Assembly: GCA_025603075.1 (NCBI GenBank)
Contig: MU626284.1
Coordinates: 96,170-160,169 of the forward strand
DNA from: Neoconidiobolus thromboides FSU 785
Taxonomy: Eukaryota > Entomophthoromycota > Entomophthoromycetes > Entomophthorales > Neoconidiobolaceae
DNA length: 64,000 nucleotides
Direction: 5' to 3'
The position numbers were made by a program, and so were the translations under genes. Of the stretch, positions 22,697 through 34,171 are shown piece by piece. Under the pieces are notes generated by a model. The model was given only the letters and a program-made list of their open reading frames with translations, was not told the DNA's origin and made no database searches. How positions within the stretch are numbered: the stretch's first letter is position 1; the number at the start of each line of letters is the position of its first letter.

Positions 22697-24391
22697 ATGG
22701 ATAATAACTCTACAAACTTAGAACAGTATAAACTGGATCAAATCAATCAAGTGGAATTAACTCCTTCAATTATAGATGAATTAAGATTTAATGAAGAACA
22801 AGAGATTAACCGTGAGATTGATTCCATAATACAACAGAAACCAAATAGTTTTCCAAAAGCTGTACCTTTTGTAACAATTAATGAATTTGGTGAACGCTTT
22901 TGTTATAATGGTATTAAGCCATTAGTATTTTTATTTTTAGCAAGAGTAGCTGGTTTAAAAAAAGAGAGTGCCAAAACTCAATTTCATGTTTGGGTTAGTT
23001 TGACCAATTTATTCCCACTAATTGGAGCTGCATTATCGGATAGCTACTTTGGGAAATATAATACAATTGTTGTTATGTCCATTATTTATCTTGTTGGTAC
23101 ATCGCTTTTATCCGTATTTTCTATTAATGATTTACTTTGGGATTATACTCAAAGCGAAGACAATTTTCCTTTGTGGACTATTTTATTTTCCCTTTATTTA
23201 ATTGGTATAGGAACAGGGGGTATTAAGCCATGTATTGCTTCTCATGGCGGTGATCAATTTCCACCATCTCATTATCATTTATTATCACGTTTCTTTTTAT
23301 TCTTTTTTTGGGCAGCCAATATCGGTTCCATGTTTGCAGGTATATTATCACCAATTATAAAAGATAATATCACATGTTTTGGTACTAAATGTTATTTTGC
23401 CTCCTTTGGATTATGTGCCATTGTATTAGCTATCTCACTTACCTTTTTTATATTTGGATCCCCATTTTATCGTGTGATACCACCACCTAAAGAATTTTTA
23501 CCCTGGAAAGCCATTAAAACAGCCATATCCGCTAGAAAGTTATGGAGTAAAGCACCAGCTAATGAAAAAGAATTATACGGTCATTGGCTTAATTTTGCAG
23601 ATGATTTAGTTGGTGCCCATTTTACTGAAGAAATTCGATTATTGGGTAAAGTAATTGTTATGTTTGTCCCATTTATATTTTTCTTTATTCTATTTGATCA
23701 ATATAATAGTGAATGGCAGCATCAAATTGAATTTATGGATCGTCGTATTGGGACCAACCTTACCTTTTCAACTGAACTTAGCAATTATTTTAATACAATA
23801 TTAATTATGTTTTTAATCCCACTTTTTAATTACATAATATACCCTTACCTTAGAAAAAAGAATATAAGTTTTAAATTATTAGATCGTATGGGCTTAGGTT
23901 ATTTACTTGTTTTGATCGCTTTTATTATTAGTAATATATTACAATATCAAGTTGATTATTATTATAACAATGTATCGCACTCAATTGTACCTGTAGCAGA
24001 TTTAGAAGTGACTTCATGTGATGGTTGTTTAACTTGGGTATGGCAAATACCACAATGGATTATCTTATCCCTTGGAGAAGCTTTAGTAATGCCAACTGCA
24101 TTTGAGTTTGCTTATTCTCAAGTAGGTACACAAATGAAAGCTAGTTCCTCTTCATTATGGTTATTATCAAGTGCTTTAGGAAATATCATCGTCTCAATAT
24201 TAGAAGCTATATTACAACAAGTAGATTTATATATACGATTATGGTTATATGTTGGATTATCAGCATTTGGATTTATAGTGTTTTTGTTATTGAAACGATA
24301 CTATTACGTTTATAAAGAAGATGAAATGGAAATATATGATGATGGTGAAGAAACATTTTCACCAAGTAATAATGATTTATCACAATCATGA
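22697..24391 (+). CDS. PTR2: POT/PTR2 family proton-coupled di/tripeptide transporter
   Basis: This 564-residue single-exon protein has the usual length for fungal PTR2. After an ~55-residue acidic cytosolic N-terminus comes the ExxERF motif (EFGERFCY, residues 63-70), needed for proton coupling in the family. The GTGGIKPCIASHGGDQF signature lies in the fourth-fifth transmembrane region, followed by FFFWAANIGSM. About twelve hydrophobic segments are visible, with a cytosolic loop around residues 270-310 between the two halves. The late segment IILSLGEALVMPTAFEFAYSQ matches the TM10 signature of POT proteins. It should import short peptides at the plasma membrane using the proton gradient. All the key motifs are intact. 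Confidence 0.93.
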   Translation: MDNNSTNLEQYKLDQINQVELTPSIIDELRFNEEQEINREIDSIIQQKPNSFPKAVPFVTINEFGERFCYNGIKPLVFLFLARVAGLKKESAKTQFHVWVSLTNLFPLIGAALSDSYFGKYNTIVVMSIIYLVGTSLLSVFSINDLLWDYTQSEDNFPLWTILFSLYLIGIGTGGIKPCIASHGGDQFPPSHYHLLSRFFLFFFWAANIGSMFAGILSPIIKDNITCFGTKCYFASFGLCAIVLAISLTFFIFGSPFYRVIPPPKEFLPWKAIKTAISARKLWSKAPANEKELYGHWLNFADDLVGAHFTEEIRLLGKVIVMFVPFIFFFILFDQYNSEWQHQIEFMDRRIGTNLTFSTELSNYFNTILIMFLIPLFNYIIYPYLRKKNISFKLLDRMGLGYLLVLIAFIISNILQYQVDYYYNNVSHSIVPVADLEVTSCDGCLTWVWQIPQWIILSLGEALVMPTAFEFAYSQVGTQMKASSSSLWLLSSALGNIIVSILEAILQQVDLYIRLWLYVGLSAFGFIVFLLLKRYYYVYKEDEMEIYDDGEETFSPSNNDLSQS

Positions 24392-25979
24392 CATTGAAAA
24401 ATGGATTTTGAGTATTATTTATTATTTATGATCTATTGAAAAAATGAAATTGAATTAAGATTATATTGAATTTCATTGTTATTAAAAATTAAGTTAATAG
24501 TTTGACTTAAAGATTGAAATAGGAATGATTAATACATATAATCATTGATCGAAGTTTTTCTTTTAAAATGTAGTTTTTTTGTTTAATAAAAATTTTTGTC
24601 TTTTTTTATAGAGTTATTGTCTTCTATTAAGTTTGCTTATCAATTTTAATGTGAAATGGGATCTAATTAAACTAAAATAAGTTTTCTTAAATAATTTTTT
24701 GAAGAAAAGAAAAGCTGGTAAGTGGCTTCTTAAGAAACTTAATAGGATAATGATAATAGTCAAGATCTTAAGAAATCAATACTAGCTTTCATGTTAGAGC
24801 TAAGGCAAAGTTTAATAACTATCTACTTCATCAATCTAAGTTATTTTTGAAACTTAACTAAAACTAACTAGATTTATAAGACTATAATACAATGTCAATA
24901 AAAATTGGCCTAAAATTGAAGGCCTAACTTTAGATGTCAGTTTAACCTCAGCTAAAAAATTATTAAACAAAATTTGAATTTAAGCCTATTTGAATCCAAC
25001 TTTTAAATAATATGGGAATGTGCTATTTTATTTAAAATTTTGCTACAATTTTTTCACTCACATAGCGCTTAAAAAATATCACTATATTTGTAACAAATTT
25101 AAAATTTATTACTTTTAGTACAATAAAAGTTAAAGGATTTTCTCATAACTGTTGCGGCTCTTTTAGGACCTATCAAAAGCTTTTTTGAAAGAAAAAGATA
25201 TTAAAAGTTGCTCAAATATATCAATCAGGTTTTTAAAACCAATTGTGAAATTAAATTAGTTCTAAAAATTACTTGTAAAGAGATCATAAAAGAGATGGAA
25301 CAATTATATTGGAGGAATTTTTTAATATTTGAAACTAATTTTATTTTTTAAGCTTATTTCTACTTTTGAAATTCAATAATTGATAATCCCAACAATTTCA
25401 AGTTCAAACTTTAATGCAGCTAAAAAAGGGTAATAATAGCCCATTATAAAGTAGTATGAATATTCAAAATGATAATATCAGCTACTCATACTAATAGCTT
25501 TCACTTTATCTTTGGTCTTTCAAACCAACTACTTTATTTTATTATTATTTGAAAAAGATCCAAAATAGCAAATACCTAGTGTTGTCTAATAGCTTAAAAA
25601 TGAAATTCATTTTAATTGGTAAAAATTCCATTGAAGAACCAATGATTGAACTTAAATTTTGAATTTAAATACTTAAAAAGAAATACTCCGAAACTCATGA
25701 AACGTTGTTCAGTTTTATCAATTAAGTAAATGAGGATTAAGACTAATATTTTTTAAAGTTTGAAATCTAATATAAAACGTTATAAATTTACTAGTTAAAA
25801 CGTATTAATAAAATTCTATTTATTTTTGAATTTTTCTTTTATTTATATTTTTATATCTTTTTATCAAAAACAACCTATCATATAATTTAACCATGATCCG
25901 TACTAATGTAAATTATTCTACTAATTTAACATCCAAATATTAACTTATTTCATTTAATTAGCGCGGACGTAGCAACACG
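24392..25979. other. AT-rich spacer with one truncated MITE
   Basis: The MITE fragment is at 25011-25090. Just before the next ATG there is a locally GC-rich patch (25961-25978). No gene was recognised. Confidence 0.55.
25011..25090 (-). mobile_element. MITE-like element, copy 7 (reverse, truncated)
   Basis: The left end TA-TGGGAATGT and the core CACTCACATAGCGCTTAAAA are present. The right-hand ~25 bp and terminal repeat are missing. Confidence 0.6.
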
Positions 25980-27434
25980 ATGAGTAAGAGTATACGTGCT
26001 GTTTTTGATTTAGAAGATTCTCAATTGAGTCTCAATTCCTCAAAAGAAAAAATAGTGACTTATTCTGAAATTAAAAAGCATTATTTTCAACAAAGTATCT
26101 CTTCAGAAATTGGAAATCCACCAGATATGTTAAGTGAAAACTCTTCATCCAGTGAAAGGGAATCTGATTTATCCACACCAAATGAATCTAACGATATTAA
26201 ATTAAATAATGGAGGGAAAGATCCAGCATATCAAAATGAACTTGAAAAGGCGATCCTAGAATCAGAAGGTTATTTAGTGTTATCAAGAGAAGACATTTAT
26301 AAAATAAAAACTGAATTGCTCAATTTAACTTCCCGCTCTCAATCTTTAACCGAACGTTATGAATTAGAAACCAAAGTACGAGATGCAGCTTTATCCTTAC
26401 GTCAACTTCATTCCAGTAATAAAAAAATGATGGACCAAGCAGAAGAACAATTAGAAAAAGCTAATGATAAATTAAATCAATTAATTTCGGAAATTTGGCA
26501 AGTTAAAAATCAAATTTGGTCATATCAAAAAAGATTGAGTCAACATCATGCAGCCATTCTCGTCCTCGAAGTCAAACGTAAGAATAAAGAAGACAATAGA
26601 AGTAATATGGCAGTTATATCAGAATCCTTTAGTAGAAAGAAAGAGAGAAGGGAAGATAATGGGTTAGAAAGAGCACTCTCTTTATTAGATAAGAAAGAAA
26701 AGTTAATATTAGAATTACAAAAGGAAAGAGAAGGATTCGATTATGAGAGTTTAAAAGAAGAAAATTTCAAATTAAAATTGGAAGTGGGAAGTAAGAAAGA
26801 AATTGAAAAACAATTAGCTATTGAAAGAGTAGAAAAGGAAGAAATGAGAAACAAATTAAAATTAACAGAAAAAGAAAATGAATTATTAATAAAATCGAAA
26901 GGAGAAGGAGAATTAATACAAAAATTAAAAGAATGTCAACAAGAAGTAGAAAAACATTATTCAAGAAATTTAAAAATAAACGAACAGTTAGCTGCTTTAT
27001 ATCATCAATTACCTAACTTTGAAGATGAAAAAGAAGAGAATCAACGATATAATTTTCAAAATTTTCTTCAAACAGTACAAAATTTAGTATTAGAAAATCA
27101 AGATTTAATTGATAAAATGTTAATATTACAAGATAGAAATAGTTTATTAGAAACTAAAATTCAAAATTATGATAATGAAATGAAAAATAAATTAAGTATT
27201 AACGAAGTGGAAGAATTATTATATGATATTGATAATGAATTAAATACAATTAAAATGGAAAATGAAAATTTAAAAAATCAAATGGAATTAGAAAAAAAAA
27301 ATCAATTAAAGATGAAAGATGAATGGACAAATGATAAACATATATTAAATAATCAATTAATTGAATTACAAAAAGAATTAGAAACAAAAGATTTATTATG
27401 TGTGAAATATCAACAAATATTAAATAATTTATAA
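25980..27434 (+). CDS. Uds1 (up-regulated during septation) domain coiled-coil protein
   Basis: This 484-residue protein is a single exon. The first ~80 residues are Ser-rich and look disordered. Residues ~85-205 match the fungal Uds1 domain: YLVLSREDIYKIKTELLNL, then TSRSQSLTERYELETKVRD and AALSLRQLH. This domain occurs in cell-division and septation-linked fungal coiled-coil proteins. From ~215 to the end almost everything is predicted coiled coil, with long Glu/Lys/Leu/Asn heptads. The coding DNA becomes steadily more A-rich toward the 3' end. The protein is probably a structural or scaffold protein at division or polarity sites. The domain call is from memory of the family pattern and the role is inferred. 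Confidence 0.75.
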   Translation: MSKSIRAVFDLEDSQLSLNSSKEKIVTYSEIKKHYFQQSISSEIGNPPDMLSENSSSSERESDLSTPNESNDIKLNNGGKDPAYQNELEKAILESEGYLVLSREDIYKIKTELLNLTSRSQSLTERYELETKVRDAALSLRQLHSSNKKMMDQAEEQLEKANDKLNQLISEIWQVKNQIWSYQKRLSQHHAAILVLEVKRKNKEDNRSNMAVISESFSRKKERREDNGLERALSLLDKKEKLILELQKEREGFDYESLKEENFKLKLEVGSKKEIEKQLAIERVEKEEMRNKLKLTEKENELLIKSKGEGELIQKLKECQQEVEKHYSRNLKINEQLAALYHQLPNFEDEKEENQRYNFQNFLQTVQNLVLENQDLIDKMLILQDRNSLLETKIQNYDNEMKNKLSINEVEELLYDIDNELNTIKMENENLKNQMELEKKNQLKMKDEWTNDKHILNNQLIELQKELETKDLLCVKYQQILNNL

Positions 27435-27689
27435 TATTGAAAAAGGAATTTTACAAATATTATTATTTTGCATTTTAAGCTCAAATTTATTTCGATAATG
27501 AAACTTCACTTCTTACTTATATAATATTATATCTTTATTCTTTATTTATTTATTTTCTATTTAATAATAATAAAAATCCAAATTTGTATTAAATTATTAA
27601 TTAATTAATTATTATATTTATAAAACAGCTAAATAAAATAAAAAATAAAAAATAAAAATAAAATAAAAAATAAAAAATAAAAATAAAAT

Positions 27690-27721
<32 letters not shown>

Positions 27722-27769
27722 TAAAATAAAAAATAAACTTCATTTTATTATTATTAAAAGAAAATTAAT
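27435..27769. repeat. A-rich tandem repeat in a convergent spacer
   Basis: From about 27634 to 27735 the sequence is a simple repeat of AAATAAAAAATAAA-type units. It lies between the 3' ends of the Uds1 gene (+) and VWA-like paralogue B (-). Confidence 0.75.
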
Positions 27770-28408
27770 TTAATTAAATAATCGATTCATTAATTCTTTT
27801 TTAAATTCAAATAATTTTTTAACTTCTAATACATTCACTTCAATCTTTAATTTTTTGTCTAAATAAATCAAGGGATAACAGAATCTTTTAATATTTTTGT
27901 TAGAAGGATACCATATTTTCCCACCTCTTCCATTAACCCAAGATTGATTTAAATATTCTCCAAAAATTAATAACTTTAATTTATTAATTCTTAATTGAAT
28001 TTCATATTGATATTGAATATCTAATTGCATTTGTTGAATTATATAATTAAATGATTTAACAGATCGATATTTTATAAAATATTTTAAGATGTCAAATGCT
28101 TGTGATAAATCATTAGTAATTGAAAATTGAGTTGCTAATAAATATGATTTTTGATCTTGAATTTTATTAAGATGTTGTTTTAATTTATTATTTAATTTTT
28201 GATTAATATATGTTTCTACTATATTTGTTATATATTGTATACTTTTATTATTTGATTTATCTTTAGATATAATAGTTGTTAAAAGTGTATGATTATTTTG
28301 TAACATGAGTTTATCTTGATAATTTTGATTTCTTAATTTATAACATTGATAAAATATTACAAATTGTTCAAGTTTTGTATATTGATTAAACCAAGTAGTC
28401 ATTGTTAA

Positions 28409-28452
<44 letters not shown>

Positions 28453-30889
28453 ATGATAATACAAATTGAATTAATTGATTAATATCACTAAAATAATCTT
28501 CATATTGTTGTTGACAATCTTTAATAAAATTAATCATTGGTGTTGTAAGTTGAAAATTATTGATATTAAACTTATATATTGGGAAATTATTAATATTATA
28601 CTCTTGTTGTTTATTAATATTAATATTAATATTATTAATGTTTTCCCAATTTATTACACCTTTATCATTAAATAATTCTACTTGATTTTTTAATTCATAC
28701 TTTTCCTTCCATTTATTAAACATATCCTCAATAATTAATGGATTAATATTAAAAATGCCCAAAGTATCACTAAAATATTTTAAATTAAATTGATTTTGAT
28801 TTAAACTATAACGAATATTTTCTTCAATTATAAAATCATAAATTTTATTAATAATAAATTTTAATTCTTTTTGAGTAATAATTGAATTGTATTTACTGAA
28901 TAATAATTGTATTAAAAATATTAAATAATTAAATATATTTTTATCAATAATATTTAAAGGCTCATTAATACATAAATCAATTTGATGTTTTAATTGATTT
29001 TGAATGTCTTGTTGATAATAATTTATAAAAATAAATTGACATGTATTAAATACTATTTTATACATTAACTGATTTTCTTTATTGCTATTATTAATCATTT
29101 TACTAATATAATTTGATAATATTAAAAATGGTATTGTTTTTAATTCCAACTCAATGTCTTTATTATTATTATTATTGTTAAAATATTGATTAATTTGTTG
29201 ATATTTATTAATGTACTCTTTTTGTTTTATTTGATTATTAAAGTAAATTGGTAGTATTAAGTTAATTTGATACTTTGATTGATCTTTAACAATAAGTTTG
29301 GATTTGTTTTTATTATTTTCTAATATATTAATAGTTTCATTAATAGGTATTAAATATGGACTAATATAATTAATAATAAATTTATTATTATTATTATATT
29401 TATTTTTAGTAACTCTTAAACTAATACCAATTAAATCATCACTATTATTATTATCTTTTATATTTGATATATCAATAATATTATTTAATACAATTACATT
29501 ATTTTTATATTGATTATTTTTATACTTTTCATTAACTAACTCATTTTGTTTTTGTAACTTAAACATTGTATTATTATCCATTGATGTTATCATTTCTTGA
29601 TTTATATTGTATTCTTGGATTTCTTTTATTGATTTATTTATAATCTTATTTATTGAATTATACCATTCTATTAATTCCTTATTCCTTAATTTGTCTTCAT
29701 TTACTAAATTCATTAACATCTTTTTGATATTATTATTTGACTGTTTAATTTCCCATAATTTATCTCTTATAAAATTAAGATTCAATTTATTAAGATTACC
29801 AGCTTTAAAATAAGTTTTTGCTAATTGTTTACCTATAACTGAAACTTGATTTAATAACTCATTAAGTTTATCTTTGTTAACTTCTTTATAACAATAATTC
29901 ATTACATCTCTTGTTATATTATTTAATTGAGTTAATTGAAATTCTGAATAAATTAAAAAATAATTTAAATTTTGTTCATTTAATGGAATTTCTTTAGCTT
30001 CAAATGAAGTTATTAAATATTCTTTTGATGAATATTGTTGAATTACAATATTCAATTGATTAATATTAATTTCATTTTTATTTATAATAACACATACTTT
30101 CCCTCTTTCATCAATTGTAATTGAATAATACTTTTCATTAAAAGTATCTTTTAACCATAAAGAAAAATAATTGAATTTAAAATAACTCTTTAATTCTTTC
30201 ATATTATGAACAATATTATCATCAATTTTAACAAATTGAGTATTTTCATTCTTTTTTTCAATATTATAATTAATTACATTAATTTCTACTCCTATTTTCA
30301 ATTGAATTAAATAAAACTTACATTGTTGTTTCATTTTATTAATCATTTCTTGATACATTAATTTCCATTCTTTAATTTCATAATTTACTAATTCATTAAT
30401 TACAATATAATCTTTATTACATAGAAATAAAAATAGTAAACAATTATTATTAATAATTTGTCTCATTTTATCAATTGTTAATTCCATTAAATTATTATTA
30501 TTATTTGAATTATTATTACTCTCCATTTCATCCCAATAATTAAAAAAAGTAGTCAATTCATTTTGATTCTTAAGATTAAATGTTACTATTTGATTATTAT
30601 TATCAATTTTAAAGATAATATGAATTGTATTAATATCTAAAATGAAGCTTATTAACCATTGTTTGATTTTTTGCTTTAAAAAATAATAAGTTGTTTGATC
30701 ATTTTCAAAGCTAATAATATCTAAGGTTATAATGATTGTACTGCAACTACTTTCAGATGTATTAATAAGGTTGAGTGACTTATTGACTTGCTCAAAAGGC
30801 AAATCAAGTTTAAAAAAAATCAAATCTTCCTCAGTGACATAATCAATTATTTTATTTTGATTTTCCATTTTTATTTCTTTTTTTTTCAA
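27770..30889 (-). CDS. large VWA-like domain protein, paralogue B
   Basis: This protein has 1,039 residues in a single exon; Met8 (codon at 30868) is an equally good start, giving 1,032. It is a diverged paralogue of the protein at 12566-15748. Shared blocks in the same order are: the first VWA strand (STIIITLDIIS, Asp57), INLILPIYFNN, IPFLILSNYI, a matching long helical middle, ILKYFIKYRSVKSFN near residue 940, and a C-terminal WYPSNKNIKR matching EWLPSNSNIRK. The metal-binding motif is weaker than in paralogue A. Composition is extreme: Asn, Ile, Lys and Gln dominate, and there is a run of about 16 Asn encoded by (AAT)n around 28403-28451. Despite this, no stop or frameshift interrupts 3.1 kb, so it appears to be maintained. 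The function is unknown. Confidence 0.7.
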
Positions 30890-32458
30890 ATAACAGAAAT
30901 TAACTCAATTTATAGCTCTCTTCTATTAACAATGATAATCTCCTATACTCAATAATTTTATTTACTCTATTTACTGCGTAATAGAAACTGCGAACTTTGC
31001 TCAATTTGATAGTTTGTTTAAGTTTACTATTATAACTGATATATTATATTGTTCATTTATTGTCTGCGTTGCTAATTATTAATAATGAGTCATCTTTTTA
31101 GTATTGAAATTGAGCTTTATTTCTAAATGACAGTTTAATAAATGGTAAGATTGGAGAGAATTGTCATTTATTCAAAAAGAATTATTAGTTTTATTATAGT
31201 TATAATTATAAATGAAAAAATAAAATAATATAAAATAAACAAATTTAATTATTTAAAATCAATAATCAGTTTATTAATTTAGAGTATTAATGAATTTTGA
31301 GATGATATTCAATATTTTCTTCAAAAATTTAGAGTCAAGCTTAAAATTAAAGTCTAATAAAGAGTGACATTTTTAATTTTTAAGCCAAAAAAAACAAACA
31401 GCTTGAATTAAATTTAAAAAATAAGTAACTGTAATTGAATATTTTTCATAAACATAATCATAAAATTCAAGGCATCAAATTGAAAGTAACAAAAAAGCCC
31501 TAGATTCCAAGAAAGGATATTAAAAAGGAGTCCAAAGGAAAAAATAGAATTGAAAAGGATATATCAATAAGGAGTAATAGTAGAGAGAAAATAAACCAGA
31601 GTTTAAGTTTAACTAAAAAAAATAAGAAAAAAATACGATTTTAAACTATGCACACCTTTCTTTAACTACAGAAGAAAGTTAGGAAGAAATTCGATTCTAA
31701 AAACAAATTTTATTAGGTTCTAAAAGTTAATAAGTATATTGAATCTATATCAATAAAGGAAGAGATAGAAGAAAAGAGTAATATATTTTTTAAAAAAGTG
31801 TAACAAAATAAAAGGGATTGAAATTGATGATTTCTATATCAATAAAATATAAGGGATAAAAAAAGTAACTACTTATTTAAAGTACTAAAATTAATAACGG
31901 AATTGTTGTCTCTATTTGAGAGTTTTAATAAAAAAAACAAAGATTTAATATTTTAAGTAGTTTGAAAAATGAACTGGAAGAAATAACAAAATAATTTTTT
32001 CACATAGATTGTTGATTAAAATGAAAAGTACTTAATTAATCTCTTAATTTTAATTTAACAAAAGTTGAAATAGAGTATAATACTAAAGTATCAAAAATAT
32101 CATATAATTATTGCCCCCATTGATTAACGAAACTTGAAAAGATTAAATTATATTATTGAATTTATCAATTTAATCATGCAACTAATTTCCAATTATGGTA
32201 ATTTCATTAATAAAAAATAAGTTTGAATAATGTTTTGATAAATTAACAATTAAGACGGAGAAAATACATGATTTAAAAACTCAAAAATCGATTTATGCGG
32301 ACAAAAAAATTAATATAACAGAATCAATAGAACAAAATCTAATAATGAAGTATTTTAATTAATTTTATAAATTAATAAAGTATAAATATAAACTTACTTT
32401 TAGTTAATACAACACTCATAATTAACAACAAACAATAATCAAATCTTAGTAATAAAAG
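30890..32458. other. spacer before syntaxin
   Basis: Loosely repeated purine-rich phrases beginning TATATCAATAA occur near 31560, 31747 and 31838. The TATA box of the next gene is at 32381. No gene was recognised. Confidence 0.5.
32381..32388 (+). promoter_or_regulatory. TATA box of syntaxin
   Basis: G-TATAAATA lies 78 bp before the start codon at 32459. Confidence 0.45.
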
Positions 32459-33777
32459 ATGAATTTTGACGATGTTGAAGTAGATAAAGTAACTATTTTT
32501 TTATAATAAGTCATCTTATCATAAATAATAAACTAATCTCTATTCTTATAGATGCAAGAAGTTAGTTTAGAAGAAAAGAAGCCATTAATGACTTCCTTAG
32601 ACAATTGTAGTACAGCTTATGATAATAGTGCTGGTAGTGGAGCTAGTCCATTAGATGGTTTCTTTCAACGAGTAGAAAAAATACAACAAGAGATAACGTA
32701 TTTTATTAATTTAACAGAGCAATTACGTACACTTCGAAGTTCTGAATTAGAACAAGGAGTATTAAATCAAAGTAATTAATAATATACTAATAGTCAATAA
32801 TGAGTTAAAAACTTTTTTATCAGAATCTAATTTATTGAGTAATAATCTAAAGGAACAGATGATGTCAATTAAAGAACATATTCGAGGTTTGTGGATATTA
32901 GTTTATTTTTTTAATAATAAAAATTAATAATAGATTATTAGATTTAATACAATATTGTAATAAATCATACGTTGAACATGGAGATCATCAAATTAGAAAG
33001 ATACAAGTGAGATTTTCAATAATTATTAAAGTTGAAATTTTTATTAAATTAATTATATAGGTTGATGCTTTAAAAAAACGATTTTTAAAAGGAATTGAAG
33101 ATCAACAAAAATTAGAAACTCAATTTCAAAAGGATATGAAAGAAAGAATCGTTCGTCAATTTGCTATTAGTAAGTTTTAATATTTTATTTTATTTTTTGA
33201 AAGCAATTTATTATTGATTAGCTAATCCAGATGCCAATCCAGATGAAATTGAAGCTGCAGTTACAAATAACGACACTACTTTTTTTTCATCAGCAGTAAT
33301 ATAGATAGTTTTAAAAAATATTCAAATATAAAAAAATTAATTTTTATAAAAGGTATTAAACTCAACTCGAAAAGATAGTGGTAAAAATGCATTAGAAGAA
33401 GTTAAAGAACGTCATCAAGATATATTAATGATTGATAAAAGTATAACGGTAAAGATAATTAAATAAATTAGTTGAAATGTTTAATCAAATTGAGTAATAT
33501 TGAATTTGTTTTTTAGGAATTAAGACAAATTTATGAGTCCATGGCAACAATGATTGAATTACAAGATCCTATTCTTGATAATGTTGAAAAAAATGTAGGT
33601 TCTACAAATGAACATTTAGAATCGGCTCAAGTAGAACTTGGACATGCAACTGATCATGCTAAAGCCTCACGTAAAAAAAAATTCTTTTTAATGTTCTTGG
33701 GTTTAGCTGTACTTACATTTTTAATCATTGGCATTACTGTTTTCATTTATTTCCAAGCAACTAAAAAACAAGGTTGA
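32459..33777 (+). CDS. SSO1: plasma-membrane type syntaxin (Qa-SNARE, Sso1/Psy1-like), eight exons
   Basis: Exons are 32459-32488, 32552-32771, 32794-32886, 32942-33006, 33061-33169, 33222-33295, 33353-33448 and 33517-33777, giving 315 residues. Exon 3 may instead begin at 32824 (305 residues), because both choices keep frame. Qa-SNAREs at the plasma membrane pair with SNAP25- and synaptobrevin-type partners to fuse secretory vesicles. The N-terminal Habc helices run from FFQRVEKIQQEI to about residue 190, including QIRKIQ as in the DLRIRKTQH region of syntaxin 1. The SNARE motif starts near RKDSGKNALEEVKERHQDIL and carries the zero-layer Gln in MIELQDPILDNVEKNV. A basic KASRKKK stretch precedes a single C-terminal membrane anchor (FFLMFLGLAVLTFLIIGITV). 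Six of the seven introns are 52-68 bp; intron 2 is 22 bp or 52 bp. Confidence 0.9.
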
Positions 33778-34171
33778 TGTTTATTTGAAGTTACTAAAAA
33801 ATAGCATTGTATTCTTTGAAGCTACTCTTGTTCATCTTTGTATAGTCCCACTTCTTTTACTCCTTTCTTTATATAAAAAATCGATTTTTCTTAACAGATT
33901 TGTAATAAATTTTTTTAATGTCTTTTATTAGTTTGAATTTATTTACTTAATATTTAACTATCTTAACTATATTAGATTTGTTTAATGTTGTTATAAAATA
34001 AAATAAATAATAAATAATAAATAATAAATAGTATATTATAAATAAAAAAAAGTCAATTAAATAATAATAAAACAAAAAAAAGTATTAAATTATTAATATT
34101 TAATAAAACTCTTAATATTAAAATAATCTAATCTATAAAATGATAAATAAAAAAGAAAGCTATATCTATAC
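33778..34171. other. convergent spacer between syntaxin and SOF1
   Basis: It includes an AATAAATAATAAAT simple repeat at about 34000-34030. Nothing else was recognised. Confidence 0.55.

Noticed and set aside
33728-33931. 67-codon frame overlapping the syntaxin 3' end
   Set aside because: It starts inside the membrane anchor codons in another frame and runs into the 3' flank.
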